A stretch of 64,000 nt of DNA from the NCBI RefSeq assembly GCF_009765995.1, contig NZ_LMUI01000011.1:366285-430284 (forward strand), written 5' to 3'. The translations under genes were made by a program, and so were the position numbers. How positions within the stretch are numbered: position 1 is the stretch's first letter; every line of letters starts with the position of its first letter. The stretch is from Methylocapsa sp. S129. Its GTDB lineage: Bacteria > Pseudomonadota > Alphaproteobacteria > Rhizobiales > Beijerinckiaceae. The notes under the pieces were generated by a model. It was not told the origin of the DNA. It made no database searches and saw only the letters and a program-made list of their open reading frames with translations. This document shows, piece by piece, positions 25,432 to 38,363 of this stretch.

Positions 25432-26823
25432 TCAACTTTTGCGCCGCAGCCGGGCCGCGAAGAACCCGTCGAGGCCGGACATGCGCGGCGTCAGCCCGCG
25501 CAAATGACAAGGCAAGGTTCTGAGATCGCCGGCGGGCGACAGACATTCGGCCAGGCCGCCGATCTCTTCAACTTCGATCGGCAGCCGCCGCACATCGGGG
25601 TTTCGCCGCAACAGCGCGCCGATATGCGCTTCGCCTTCCTCCGGCTCCAGCGAGCATGTGCAATAGACGATGAGGCCGCCCGGCTTGGTGAGCGCCACCG
25701 CCTTGTCGAGGAGTTGCGCCTGCAACGCGACAAGCGGGGCGAGATCGCCGAGCCGTTTGGTCCAGGCGACGTCGGGATGGCGCCGGATCGTGCCGGTGGC
25801 GGTACACAATGCGTCGAGCAGCACGGCGTCGAATGGGGGCGCGTCGAAGGATAGCGCGTCCGCGACGGCGATTTCAGCATCCATGCGTAAACGTTCGAAA
25901 TTGACCGCGAGGCGCTTCAGCCGTTCGGCGGAGCGGTCGACCGCGGTCAGGCTGGCTCCCGTCAGGGCGATCTCCGCGCTCTTGCCGCCCGGCGCGGCGC
26001 AAAGATCGACGACGCGCATGCCGGACGAAGCCCTCAGCAATCGCGCCGGCAGCGCGGCGGCGGCGTCCTGCACCCACCATTCGCCCTCGCTATAGCCTTC
26101 GAGTTCGGGTACCGGAACGTGCGATTCAAGCCGCACGGAGCCGGTCGGCAAGACAATCCCGCCAAGGCGACGCGCCCAGCCCTCAGGATCACTCTTGACG
26201 CTGAGGTCGAGCGTCGGCTCATCGCGATTGGCCATCGCGATGGCCTGCGCGGTCGCTGCGCCATAATTGGCGCGCCAACGCGCCGCCAGCCAGGCGGGCG
26301 TATCGTCGTCGAGCGCACTGGAGCCATCGAGAATTTCCTGCCGCTCGCGCACGATATTGCGCAGGACGCCATTGACAAGCGCGGCGAATGGCGCGGCTGC
26401 CGGTTCGGCTTTGGCCGCGCGCACGGCAAGGTCGACGGCGGCATGATCGGGCAGATCGAGAAACAGGATCTGGGCGACGGCGACGACAAGCGTCCATTCC
26501 AGTGCGCCGGATTTTTTTGGCAGGCCCTTGTCCAGGAAGCGGCCGAGCGCTTTACGAATCGTACCGAGCCGGCGGAGAGAAACGGTCGCGATCGAGCGGG
26601 TCAACGCCCGGTCGCGCGGATCGAGGCCGGTCAATCGCGCATGGGCGTTTTCGCCCGAGAAGCGCTCTTCCAGAGGACGGCCCGCGGTCAGCGTATCGGC
26701 GAGAATCTGGGCGGCGGCGATGCGCGCCGCCAGGCCTGGCGCCAGCGGTTCGGGCGGCGGCGCGGATTGACCCGCCGGGCGTCGTCTGAAATTTGCGTTA
26801 TGCGAGCGGCCCGGGGGCTTCAA
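25432..26823 (-). CDS. rsmB: RsmB/Sun-type 16S rRNA m5C methyltransferase
   Basis: A 463-residue protein with an N-terminal NusB-like RNA-binding domain (about 30-160) and a C-terminal Rossmann SAM methyltransferase domain. SAM motif I is VVDLCAAPGGKSAEIA. The catalytic Cys motif IV reads LDALCTATGTIRRHPD, where relatives have a Pro before the Cys, and the second Cys lies in YCTCSLEPEEGE. It should methylate a cytosine of 16S rRNA. The Pro-to-Leu change next to the catalytic Cys is unusual. First gene of the rsmB-heparinase-purH run. Confidence 0.92.
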   Translation of the reverse strand: MKPPGRSHNANFRRRPAGQSAPPPEPLAPGLAARIAAAQILADTLTAGRPLEERFSGENAHARLTGLDPRDRALTRSIATVSLRRLGTIRKALGRFLDKGLPKKSGALEWTLVVAVAQILFLDLPDHAAVDLAVRAAKAEPAAAPFAALVNGVLRNIVRERQEILDGSSALDDDTPAWLAARWRANYGAATAQAIAMANRDEPTLDLSVKSDPEGWARRLGGIVLPTGSVRLESHVPVPELEGYSEGEWWVQDAAAALPARLLRASSGMRVVDLCAAPGGKSAEIALTGASLTAVDRSAERLKRLAVNFERLRMDAEIAVADALSFDAPPFDAVLLDALCTATGTIRRHPDVAWTKRLGDLAPLVALQAQLLDKAVALTKPGGLIVYCTCSLEPEEGEAHIGALLRRNPDVRRLPIEVEEIGGLAECLSPAGDLRTLPCHLRGLTPRMSGLDGFFAARLRRKS

Positions 26824-26957
26824 GCCTTTGACCTCATCGAATCAGAGAGCGGCCTTCCGTCTGACAATAACAACAATGAACGCAAATTCTCCGCCCGATT
26901 TCCAAAATGAGGGTGAGGCGCAGTATCATGGCGCCAACCCGAACGGCAACTCGGCTC

Positions 26958-26983
26958 CTCCATGAAGAGTTCCCTTCATGGAG
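26958..26983. promoter_or_regulatory. Perfect 10-bp hairpin in the rsmB / SDHAF4 divergent region
   Basis: CTCCATGAAG (26958-26967), loop AGTTCC, CTTCATGGAG (26974-26983), ending 26 bases before the SDHAF4 start. No T-run follows, so it is not a terminator. It could be an operator or a 5'-leader hairpin. Confidence 0.5.
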
Positions 26984-27009
26984 ATTGCGGCATGAAACAG
27001 GAGGACGGA

Positions 27010-27246
27010 ATGGCGAAGGCGCCTGAGACGTCGCCGTCAATCGAAGCGAACGGCGAGCCTGGCCGCGTCGACGAAGAAGCTTTGCAAAACAGACGCACCG
27101 CCGCCGCGCAGCGCGCCTTGGCGGAAGCGGAGGAGCGACGGCGGCGCGCCGCTCCGCCGCTTCCCCCTGAGTCCAACGGACGGGGCGGCCTTGAGCCGGT
27201 CCGTTACGGCGATTGGGAGGTCAAAGGCCTGGCGAGCGACTTCTAA
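27010..27246 (+). CDS. Succinate dehydrogenase assembly factor 4 (DUF1674)
   Basis: A 78-residue hydrophilic protein. The C-terminus GRGGLEPVRYGDWEVKGLAS is the DUF1674/SDHAF4 signature; this factor binds flavinylated SdhA and shields it before complex II assembly. The middle is an Arg/Ala/Glu-rich helix (QRALAEAEERRRR). The ATG at 27010 has a perfect AGGAGG site seven bases upstream; two earlier in-frame Met codons would overlap the hairpin and are less likely. No sdh genes are in view. Confidence 0.88.
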   Translation: MAKAPETSPSIEANGEPGRVDEEALQNRRTAAAQRALAEAEERRRRAAPPLPPESNGRGGLEPVRYGDWEVKGLASDF

Positions 27247-27430
27247 TTCAGCGCGACAGCCTCGCGCGGAGAAGAAACATTGCGACGAGCCCCATCGGTC
27301 CGCTCCATCCACCAGAGCGGTCTCGAACGCGTGATCGTTTTTCTCGCGCGTCGATCCGAACGGTCACAACTCGGACTTGTTTGGTCTCTATGTCGAGGGG
27401 ATCGTCCCGATCGTCAGCAGGAGGCCCTCG

Positions 27431-27787
27431 ATGATACTGCGTGAGATCGTTCATACCTGTTCCAACGCGCATATCGCACGCGCCGCGCTTGCCTCGATCG
27501 GCGGCGATTTCGCGAAGCAATTTGCGGCCGACGCATCGCGCCGCAATATGTCCGCGGGCGTGCTTGCTGCGCATATGGTTAAGGAATTCTCAATCAGGGC
27601 CGATGACGACGGATGGGACGGCGTCGACGAAGCCGTGCGCGGCGCCGACCAGCCGATTCTGTCGGGCTTGCGTTATATTCTTTCGCAAGGTTTGCGCGAC
27701 AGGAGCAATTCGCCCGACGCGCCTGACGAGCGCGGCTCCGCGCCCTGGATTCATCGCGCCGCGCCGGCGAGCTGCTGGTGCGCCTGA
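27431..27787 (+). CDS. Hypothetical protein, cytosolic
   Basis: 118 residues starting MILREIVHTCSNAHIARAAL, with AGGAGG ahead of the ATG. The first 85 residues form an orderly mixed sequence (ASIGGDFAKQFAADASRRN, WDGVDEAVRGADQPILSGLR) that looks like a real small globular protein of the kind seen as hypothetical in methylotrophic Hyphomicrobiales. The C-terminal end (RAAPASCWCA) is less regular. No known domain; I do not recognise a function. Codon use fits its neighbours. Confidence 0.6.
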   Translation: MILREIVHTCSNAHIARAALASIGGDFAKQFAADASRRNMSAGVLAAHMVKEFSIRADDDGWDGVDEAVRGADQPILSGLRYILSQGLRDRSNSPDAPDERGSAPWIHRAAPASCWCA

Positions 27788-27879
27788 GATTTTGAGAAAA
27801 CAAAGCCGCGCCTTGCCGCCGCCGCCGATCCGGGCGAGATTGCTCCTTCATTGGCGCCGCGGCGCTGAGGGAGGGTTGT

Positions 27880-28665
27880 TTGCGTCTGGTCCGCCGTCTC
27901 ATTGCCTTGCTCGTTGTCCTGGCGGGTCCCGCCTTCGTCGCTCCGGCCTTCGCGCAGGCCTCGCGGCTTGACGACATTCTCGCGCGCGGAATTTTGCGCG
28001 TGGGGACGACGGGGGACTACCGACCCTTCACCGCGCTTGACAAGGCGAGCGGCGCCTATTCCGGCTTCGATATCGATCTGGCGCAATCGCTAGGCGCGGC
28101 GCTGGGCGTCAAAGTCGAATTCGTGCCGACAAGCTGGCCGAGCCTAGCCAAGGATTTCGAATCCGGCGCCTTCGACATCGCAATGGGCGGCGTTTCCGTC
28201 ACGCTCGATCGCGCCAAAAAGGGGTTTTTCTCGGCGCCCTATATGCGCGAAGGCAAAACGCCGATCGCGCGCTGCGCGGAGAAGGACAAATACCAGACGC
28301 TCGCGCAAATCGATCGGCCGGGCGTCAAGGTCATCGCCAACCCCGGCGGCACCAACGAGCGATTCGACCGCGCCAATCTTCATGCCGCGCAGATTATTGT
28401 TTATCCCGACAATCTGACGATTTTCGATCGAGTCGCCAGCGGCGACGCGGATCTGATGATCACCGACGCCTCCGAAACGCGCTTCCAGCAGAAGCTTCAC
28501 GCCAATGCGCTCTGCGCCATCCATCCCGATACACCCTTCGACTTTGCCGAAAAGGCCTATTGGATGCCGCGTGACGCAGCGTTGAAAGCTTTCGTCGACC
28601 AATGGCTGCATCTGTCGATGGAGAATGGCGCGTTCGCCGCCGTCTATTCCAAATGGTTCGAATGA
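27880..28665 (+). CDS. PheC-like periplasmic protein (cyclohexadienyl dehydratase / solute-binding family 3)
   Basis: 261 residues with a signal peptide ending FVAPAFA. It strongly resembles PheC of Pseudomonas: LRVGTTGDYRPFTALDKASG, FDIAMGGVSVTLDRAKKGFF, ANPGGTNERFDRANL and VDQWLHLSMENG. PheC dehydrates prephenate/arogenate in the periplasm using a binding-protein fold, so it may be an enzyme rather than a transporter part; no permease genes are nearby, which supports that. The start is TTG at 27880, with GAGGGAGGG just upstream. The next gene, xylB, begins 22 bases after its stop. Confidence 0.85.
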   Translation: MRLVRRLIALLVVLAGPAFVAPAFAQASRLDDILARGILRVGTTGDYRPFTALDKASGAYSGFDIDLAQSLGAALGVKVEFVPTSWPSLAKDFESGAFDIAMGGVSVTLDRAKKGFFSAPYMREGKTPIARCAEKDKYQTLAQIDRPGVKVIANPGGTNERFDRANLHAAQIIVYPDNLTIFDRVASGDADLMITDASETRFQQKLHANALCAIHPDTPFDFAEKAYWMPRDAALKAFVDQWLHLSMENGAFAAVYSKWFE

Positions 28666-28687
28666 TCATCTCGCGAATTGGGCCGTC

Positions 28688-30154
28688 ATGACATTCCTCG
28701 GCGTGGATTGTGGGACTTCCGGGCTCAAGGCCGTGCTTGTCGACGACGACGAGCGGATTCTTGGCGCGTCGACTCAGAACTATCGTCCCGCCAATCCGCA
28801 TCCGCTGTGGTCGGAACAGAATCCAGACGATTGGCGCGACGCGATGTTCGCCGCCATGGCCGCTTTGGCGCGCGAGGCGCCGGCGGCGATGCGCGCGGTG
28901 GCGGCGATCGGCTTTTCCGGGCAGATGCACAGCGCTGTCCTGCTCGACGAAGCGGACCGGCCGTTGCGCCCCGCCATTCTGCATAATGACACGCGCGCCT
29001 TCGCCGAAGCGCGCGAACTGGCCGAGCGTCATCCCGAACTGGCTGCGATCACCGGCGTCAAGCCGATGGCGGGCTTCACCGCGCCCAAGCTGATCTGGCT
29101 GCGCCGCCATGAGCCCGAGGCGTTTGCTCGAATTCGTTGCATCCTATTGCCCAAGGACTATCTGCGCTTCTGCCTCACCAGCGAAAAGCGGACCGATATG
29201 AGCGACGCGGCGGGAACCTGGTGGCTCGACGAGGCGCGCCGCCAATGGTCGCCAGCGGCGCTCGACGCCAGCGGCGTCGACATCGCTTTGATGCCGCCAC
29301 TGGTGGAGGGATCGCAGGCGGCGGGCTTGCTGCGCGATGAGATCGCCGATCGCTTCGGCATGCCGCGCCGCATCATCGTCGCCGCCGGGGGTGGCGACGC
29401 GGCGGTCGGCGCATTGGGGATTGGCGCCGTGCGGCCCGGCGCATCCTTTGTGTCGCTAGGCACATCGGTCCAGTTGATCGTGGCGTCCGATCGCTATTCT
29501 CCAGCGCCTGAACTTCTGGTTCATAGCTTCGCCCATGCTCTGCCGGCGCGCTGGTACCGGATGGCGGCGATGCTGAACGGCGCCGGCGCGCTCGCTTTCG
29601 TCGCACGGCTGCTCGGCTCCAGCCCCGCCGAGCTGGAGCGAGAAGCCGCGCAGGACTATCGCGGGCCCGGCGAACTCCTCTGCCTTCCCTATCTCTCGGG
29701 CGAGCGCACGCCGCATGACGACCCGCATGCGCGCGGCGTATTCTTCGGCCTGTCCCATGCAACGACCCGCGTCGATCTCGCCCGCGCCACAATGGAAGGC
29801 GTGGCGCTCACTCTGGTCGACGCTCGCGATTGCGTCGAAAGCGGCGCGGCGCGGATCGGCGCGGTCGGGCTTATCGGCGGCGGCGCCAAAAGCGCGTTGT
29901 GGACGCGCATGATCGCCTCAGCGCTTGAACGTACGGTCGTTCGCTACCGCGATGGCGAGACCGGCCCCGCCTTCGGCGCGGCGCGGCTCGCGCGCCTCGC
30001 CGCGACAGGCGAGGCGCCAGAAGATTTGTGCAAGGCGCCAGACATCGCGGACGTGACGGAACCAGACCCGGCATTGGCCGCAGCGTTCAAACCGCGCATC
30101 GAACGGTTCAGGAGCCTGTACCGCGCGCTGAAGTCGGAATTCGCGGCGGGATGA
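28688..30154 (+). CDS. xylB: Xylulokinase (FGGY family)
   Basis: 488-residue cytosolic sugar kinase. The N-terminal FGGY domain starts FLGVDCGTSGLKAVLVDDD with the substrate motif GFSGQMHSAVLLD; the C-terminal domain has GASFVSLGTS, YLSGERTPHDDP and the adenosine motif IGLIGGGAK-like VGLIGGGAKSALW. It phosphorylates D-xylulose to feed the pentose phosphate pathway. The ATG at 28688 starts directly with the conserved phosphate-1 motif. No xylose isomerase is nearby; a related pentulose substrate is possible. Confidence 0.9.
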   Translation: MTFLGVDCGTSGLKAVLVDDDERILGASTQNYRPANPHPLWSEQNPDDWRDAMFAAMAALAREAPAAMRAVAAIGFSGQMHSAVLLDEADRPLRPAILHNDTRAFAEARELAERHPELAAITGVKPMAGFTAPKLIWLRRHEPEAFARIRCILLPKDYLRFCLTSEKRTDMSDAAGTWWLDEARRQWSPAALDASGVDIALMPPLVEGSQAAGLLRDEIADRFGMPRRIIVAAGGGDAAVGALGIGAVRPGASFVSLGTSVQLIVASDRYSPAPELLVHSFAHALPARWYRMAAMLNGAGALAFVARLLGSSPAELEREAAQDYRGPGELLCLPYLSGERTPHDDPHARGVFFGLSHATTRVDLARATMEGVALTLVDARDCVESGAARIGAVGLIGGGAKSALWTRMIASALERTVVRYRDGETGPAFGAARLARLAATGEAPEDLCKAPDIADVTEPDPALAAAFKPRIERFRSLYRALKSEFAAG

Positions 30155-30196
30155 TTCCTGTCACGTCGTTGCGAGCCGAGCCCAGACGCGCGCCGC

Positions 30197-31054
30197 TCAA
30201 TGGGTATGCTCCAGCAGCGACTCGGGCGCGCCGGAAGTTTGCAGCCCGCCGGCCGCGATCCAGGCGCGCGTGTTCGCCTCCGATTGATCGACCAGGCTCG
30301 CGCAGGCCGAAAAATCGTAAGGAGAAATTTCCAGCGGGCACAGGCTCGGCACGACGCATATGTCAGCCTTATCGGCGTAGCGCTCGACATCATTGACCAA
30401 TTGACGCGACACCAATTGGCTGATGCCGTGCATCGCCCGCGCCGCGACGCCTGTCGGAGCTTTGCGCAAAGCGCAGGCGAAGCCCGTCGGCAGAACGAGC
30501 AGGCGGGTGGCGCCAAGGCGGATCGCGGTCGAGATCGGCGTATTGTCGGCGATGCCGCCATCGACGAGCGCGCGCCCGTCGATAAGCATCGGCGGGAAAA
30601 CGCCGGGGATCGCAGCACTCGCCAGAATCGCCTCGACGACGGGTCCTTGCGACAGGACGACTTCCTGGCCGGTCAGCACATCGGTGGCCACGACATGGAC
30701 CGGGATCGCCGCCTGCTCAAGAAGCTTATAGGGGATATGACGTTCGAGCAGGACACGCAGCGCATGATTGTCGAAGAGATAGCCGCGCCGTCGCACGATG
30801 TTCATCGCGGTCGCGAGCGTGAGCGGCATGACGTCGTTGCGCGTGATCCCGCGCCAGATCGCCTGCAGCTTGCGCGCGCCGGTCAGCGAAGGATCGGCGG
30901 CAAAATAGCCGGCGTTGATCGCGCCAACCGAAGCGCCGACGATAAAGTCGATCGGCTCCCCTGCGGCCATCAGCGCGCCGAGCATGCCGGCCTGCACCGC
31001 CCCCAGACTGCCGCCCCCAGCCAAAACGAGAGCGGTCTTGGATGCGAGCGACAT
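30197..31054 (-). CDS. Patatin-like phospholipase (RssA/NTE-type)
   Basis: 285-residue serine hydrolase of the patatin family. The oxyanion-hole motif GGGSLGAVQ is followed by the nucleophile elbow GASVGA and the catalytic Asp motif DGGIADN, giving a complete Ser-Asp dyad. Relatives hydrolyse phospholipid acyl esters. The ATG at 31054 opens directly with MSLASKTALVLAGGG; an upstream in-frame start would add 42 residues with no family match. It is convergent with xylB and divergent from the GNAT gene. Confidence 0.9.
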   Translation of the reverse strand: MSLASKTALVLAGGGSLGAVQAGMLGALMAAGEPIDFIVGASVGAINAGYFAADPSLTGARKLQAIWRGITRNDVMPLTLATAMNIVRRRGYLFDNHALRVLLERHIPYKLLEQAAIPVHVVATDVLTGQEVVLSQGPVVEAILASAAIPGVFPPMLIDGRALVDGGIADNTPISTAIRLGATRLLVLPTGFACALRKAPTGVAARAMHGISQLVSRQLVNDVERYADKADICVVPSLCPLEISPYDFSACASLVDQSEANTRAWIAAGGLQTSGAPESLLEHTH

Positions 31055-31188
31055 GGGCAATTCCGTGACGAGGTTCGAGAAGGGTCTTCCCAGGGCGTGA
31101 CGGGACGAGTATGCCGCAAACCACCGCGCCTCGCACGTTTTCAGCGCCTCGGTCTGGCGTGGGCCGATTTTGGAAAGCACGCCGTCTT

Positions 31189-31713
31189 ATGAAGATCGCG
31201 CCATGCCGGGATGAAGAACTGGAGGAGATCGCCGCCCTGGTCAACGCAGCCTATCGCGGCGAGACATCGCGAGTCGGCTGGACCTCGGAAGTCGAATTGC
31301 TGGGCGGCCAGCGAACTGACGCCGGCGCTTTGCGCGCCGACCTCACCACGGCGCCGGGCGCGACGATCCTAACGATGCGCGCGCAGGAGGGCGGCGCGAT
31401 CATCGGCTCCGTCTGGCTCGAACCTTTGGGCGCCGGCGCTTGTTATCTTGGCATGCTTACGATCGACCAGACCCGCCAGGCCGACGGCCTCGGCCGCGCG
31501 CTGCTCGCGCATGCCGAAAACTTTGCCTCAGCCGCCGGCGCAAGCAGGATGCAGCTTACCGTGATCGAGCAGCGTGAAAGCCTGATCGCCTGGTACGTGC
31601 GGCGCGGCTACCGGCGAACGGGCGAGGTGAAGCCGTTTCCCTACGGCGACGAACGCGTCGGGGAACCGAGGCGCGCGGATTTGCGGCTGGCGGCGTTTGA
31701 GAAGGGGATTTGA
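31189..31713 (+). CDS. GNAT family N-acetyltransferase
   Basis: 174 residues with a GNAT fold: a variable N-terminal pair of helices (LEEIAALVNAAYRGE), central strands (AIIGSVWLEPL, ACYLGMLTIDQTRQ) and the acetyl-CoA loop QADGLGRALLAHAENFA, ending with ESLIAWYVRRGYRRTGE. The acceptor is unknown. The ATG at 31189 begins the conserved core. Divergent from the patatin gene. Confidence 0.87.
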   Translation: MKIAPCRDEELEEIAALVNAAYRGETSRVGWTSEVELLGGQRTDAGALRADLTTAPGATILTMRAQEGGAIIGSVWLEPLGAGACYLGMLTIDQTRQADGLGRALLAHAENFASAAGASRMQLTVIEQRESLIAWYVRRGYRRTGEVKPFPYGDERVGEPRRADLRLAAFEKGI

Positions 31714-31887
31714 GGGGGCGTAAGTGAGGGCGATGGGTCGCGTCGGCTTGGTCAAAACCGCCAGCCGCCATTGCGAGCAAAGCGAAACGCTGGCGCAGCG
31801 CCCTAAAAACAATGGTTTTTAACGCCGCGAATAGCGCGATCACACCATCCTGGGCTTTCCAAGGTTCTTGCAAATCCCCACCGCGGC

Positions 31888-33624
<1,737 letters not shown>

Positions 33625-33674
33625 GGGAACAGCCTCAAAACGTCAGGAGTTGGAAAAAGCCGATGGGGCGTCGC

Positions 33675-34295
33675 TCAAAGCTTGCCCATGATATCGCCGC
33701 GCAGCCCGAAGACCTGCCGCTTGCCGGCGAGCGCGACCAGATGCACTTCGCGGCTCTGCCCAGGCTCGAAGCGCGTCGCGGTGCCGGCGGGAATGTCGAG
33801 GCGAAAGCCGCGCGCCTTGGCGCGATCGAACTTCAGCGCCGGATTGGTTTCGAAGAAATGATAATGCGAGCCGACCTGGATCGGCCGATCGCCGCTATTG
33901 GCGACTTTGAGCGTCAGGGTCTCGCGGCCCTCGTTCATAATGATCTCGCCGGGCTCCGTCACCACCTCGCCAGGCGTCAGCGCGGTTGAAGCGCCGCGGA
34001 TCGGATGGTGAACGGTCACCAGCTTGGTGCCGTCGGGGAAAGTCGCCTCGATCTGGATGTCGTGAATCATCGAGGCGATTCCATCCATCACCTGGTCGCC
34101 TTTGACGACATGCGCGCCCGCCTCCATCAACTGGGCGACGGTTTTCCCATCGCGCGCGCCTTCGACGACGAAATCGGTGATCAGCGCGATCGCCTCCGGG
34201 TGATTCAGCTTGACGCCGCGCTCAAGGCGACGGCGCGCGACCATGGCGGCCATGGCGATCAAAAGTTTGTCTTTTTCGCGCGGGGTGAGGTTCAT
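33675..34295 (-). CDS. ureAB: Fused urease gamma-beta subunit
   Basis: 206 residues joining UreA (about 1-100, [40 protein letters not shown]) and UreB (about 103-206, [55 protein letters not shown]). Most bacteria keep these as two genes of about 100 residues each; fusions are known, for example in Helicobacter. The ATG at 34295 begins the conserved UreA start; the frame is open 12 codons further up. Sits 50 bases ahead of ureC. Confidence 0.95.
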   Translation of the reverse strand: MNLTPREKDKLLIAMAAMVARRRLERGVKLNHPEAIALITDFVVEGARDGKTVAQLMEAGAHVVKGDQVMDGIASMIHDIQIEATFPDGTKLVTVHHPIRGASTALTPGEVVTEPGEIIMNEGRETLTLKVANSGDRPIQVGSHYHFFETNPALKFDRAKARGFRLDIPAGTATRFEPGQSREVHLVALAGKRQVFGLRGDIMGKL

Positions 34296-34353
34296 CGGAT
34301 GGGACGAGTCCTTCGCAAAGCCTTGTTTCAAACGTGCAAGAGGGGCGCCGTCT

Positions 34354-35205
34354 TCAGGACCAGACGCGCGGCGCGGCGCGCCCCCGCAGCGCCATCATGA
34401 CCGCGACCACGACGGCGCGCAATCTGTCCGGCGAGGGGGAGGCCAGTCGGGCCAGCGTCAGCCCGTTAAAGGCGCTGGCGCCTGCATCGAGCCGCTCGTC
34501 GCCGCGCTGACCGGAATCGTCAAGCACGGCCCGGATTTTGTCCAGTTGCGCCTGCGCGTCGGGCGCCGCGATCAAAATGGAGGCGATGGCGCGGGCGCCG
34601 CGCCCAACGGCCGGCCGATCAAGAATGGCGCTGGCATGATCGAGGCGAAGTTCTTCGGCGAAGACGAGCCGGCCCCCTCGCCTGATCCGCCAGGAATCGC
34701 GTAAAGAAGCGTCGATGCTGCGCTCGCCCATCGCGATGCGGCCAAAGATGACCGCTTCGACAAGAAGCAGCGAGGCGTCGGCGGCAAGATCGACCGTCAG
34801 CCGACGCCGGAATCGCGCCCCCTCAAAAAGGATCGTCTCCTGCGGCAGCCATTCCAGACGCGCGCCCGCGCCAAGGGTTGCGCGCGCGTCAACCTCGCTC
34901 GTCTCGCCATCGGACCGGTAGATTTTCTCGGCCGACTGGGTGGTGAAGAGAACTTGCGCGCCGGCTCCTAACTCGATCGCGGCGTTCGCATGATCGCCCC
35001 CGACCATTCCCCCGCCGGTATTGATCAGCACCGCCTCGCAGCCGGCGGCCGTTCGGGGAAAGCGCAGCCGCAGCCCTCCCGTCTCGAACACGCGCGCCGG
35101 TTCCGTGCGCGCGCCGACCCGCGCGAAGTCCGCGCGCGCCTCGCCGCGGGCGCGCCGCGCGAAGCCTTGAGCGTCTGGCGGAACCGGATAGGCAGGCTCC
35201 GTCAT
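34354..35205 (-). CDS. ureD: Urease accessory protein UreD
   Basis: 283 residues. UreD (UreH) binds apo-urease and, with UreF and UreG, delivers nickel. Landmarks: [42 protein letters not shown] and a C-terminal helical part. The start overlaps the stop of the upstream exported-protein gene (ATGA), so that gene belongs to the same operon. Followed after 58 bases by ureAB. Confidence 0.94.
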   Translation of the reverse strand: MTEPAYPVPPDAQGFARRARGEARADFARVGARTEPARVFETGGLRLRFPRTAAGCEAVLINTGGGMVGGDHANAAIELGAGAQVLFTTQSAEKIYRSDGETSEVDARATLGAGARLEWLPQETILFEGARFRRRLTVDLAADASLLLVEAVIFGRIAMGERSIDASLRDSWRIRRGGRLVFAEELRLDHASAILDRPAVGRGARAIASILIAAPDAQAQLDKIRAVLDDSGQRGDERLDAGASAFNGLTLARLASPSPDRLRAVVVAVMMALRGRAAPRVWS

Positions 35206-36071
35206 TGCGGCGGATTGGGATCGAGATTGGGCTTGGGCTTATGTTTGCGCCTGGCCGGAGGCGGGACCTGGCTCTTGTCGGCGACTGGCGAGGTTTCGTC
35301 GAATCGCGCTTTCAGGAACGCCGCCCGCGCCTCGGTCAGACGCGTCGCGCAAAAGCTATGCGCGCTTTCGCGGGAATAGTCGCGGCAGGTCTCCTGGCGG
35401 TCCGAGGAAAAACGGGACTGATCGCGGGCGAGATCATTGGCTTTCGCCGGGTCGTTCAACCGCGTGGTCAAAGCGCGATAATTGGCGACCATGACGGCCT
35501 CTGCGCGGCCTCGCGCCTGTTCGATCGGCTTGGCCTGCGTCGCAAGACTGGCCCCCGCCGGCCCCCAAAGGCCGGACGGGCTGGCCTGACAATCGGCCTC
35601 CTGGAAAATGCAGGCGCGCAACTGAGGCGGCACCAGCGCCGCCCCATCGAGAACATCGAACTCGAACGGACAGGCGGGAATGTCGACGGCAAAACGCAGC
35701 AATCCGTCAGGCCGGCCGAGCGCCCTAGTCTCGATCGCCGTCCCGCCGCCGACATCGATCCGGCACTGTCGGGTCGAGTCCGAAATGACTTCGCCGAGCA
35801 TCGTCAGCCGATCGATCTTCAAGGCGTCCGCGCGGCCGGAAAATTGCAATTGCCCGCTGGCGCCATTGAGCAACAAGGCGCGCCCGACCAGAGTCTCGAC
35901 GCCGGGCGGCGCATAGATCGCCTCGACCTTCGGCGGTCTCTTGGGGCGGGAGACTTTTTCCACGGTTCCCGCCGGGTTGGGCGCGACGGCGCCCGGCAGA
36001 GCAAGCTGGGCCGACGCCGGCGACGCGGCAAGAATCATGCACAGGGCCGATGCGGCCAAGGGACGTTTCAT
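35202..36071 (-). CDS. Exported protein with LprI-like C-terminal region, coupled to ureD
   Basis: 289 residues with a clear signal peptide (ASALCMILAASPASA). The middle is a beta-rich segment (VGRALLLNGASGQLQFSGRA, LRFAVDIPACPFEFDVLD) with paired cysteines, and the C-terminal part has the spacing RQETCRDYSRESAHSFCATR and a helix RLTEARAAFLKARF, reminiscent of LprI/DUF1311 lysozyme-inhibitor-type regions, then a basic Pro/Lys-rich tail. Its stop overlaps the ureD start, an odd companion for urease genes. Function not known. Confidence 0.75.
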   Translation of the reverse strand: MKRPLAASALCMILAASPASAQLALPGAVAPNPAGTVEKVSRPKRPPKVEAIYAPPGVETLVGRALLLNGASGQLQFSGRADALKIDRLTMLGEVISDSTRQCRIDVGGGTAIETRALGRPDGLLRFAVDIPACPFEFDVLDGAALVPPQLRACIFQEADCQASPSGLWGPAGASLATQAKPIEQARGRAEAVMVANYRALTTRLNDPAKANDLARDQSRFSSDRQETCRDYSRESAHSFCATRLTEARAAFLKARFDETSPVADKSQVPPPARRKHKPKPNLDPNPPQ

Positions 36072-36446
36072 TCCTGACCCATAATGTGGGTTGATGAAAA
36101 GTGGAAGTCGCTTTTGCTCGCGCCCTGGATGTTTGGCTGACCCGGACTGGAAGAATTTACGCCCGCGACGGACTGGCGCTGAAACCCGGGCGTTACTCTA
36201 TGCCGGCCCGGGCGCCGTGGGCCCGCCGCCCGCCTTGCGCCCCGCCTAAGCCCCTCTTATATACCGCCCAACCATGCAGGGATTCTTGGGGACGGGGTCT
36301 TTCTAGGAATCGAGTCTGCTGAAATTTGGGACAGTCCATCGGGGACCGGACGGAGAGGACGCGGCCAGGTTTGGCCAAATCCAACGCCGTCCAGAGCCGG
36401 GCCGCTTCGGGGCCTCGTGGTCTCGCGAAAGAGTGAGGATGTAGGA
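36072..36446. other. Divergent regulatory region upstream of dnaK
   Basis: 375 bases with no credible gene. It holds the promoter of the exported protein-ureD-ureABC operon to the left and of dnaK to the right (36235-36263), with a dnaK leader of about 180 bases. No CIRCE element is seen. Confidence 0.55.
36235..36263 (+). promoter_or_regulatory. dnaK promoter
   Basis: TTGCGC (36235-36240), 17 bases, TATATA (36258-36263), followed by CCGCCC. The same bases also give a sigma-32-like reading: CTTG at 36234 and CCCCTCTTAT at 36251-36260. Either or both sigma factors could use it; heat control of dnaK is expected. The TATATACCGCCC stretch is identical to that of the tRNA-Leu promoter. Confidence 0.55.

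Positions 36447-38363
<1,917 letters not shown>

Noticed and set aside
31714-31887. CATTGCGAGCAAAGCGAA and AAAAAC/GTTTTT in the gap between the GNAT gene and ureC
   Set aside because: Resembles a degraded intergenic palindromic repeat seen in some alphaproteobacteria, but with one copy and poor symmetry it cannot be supported.
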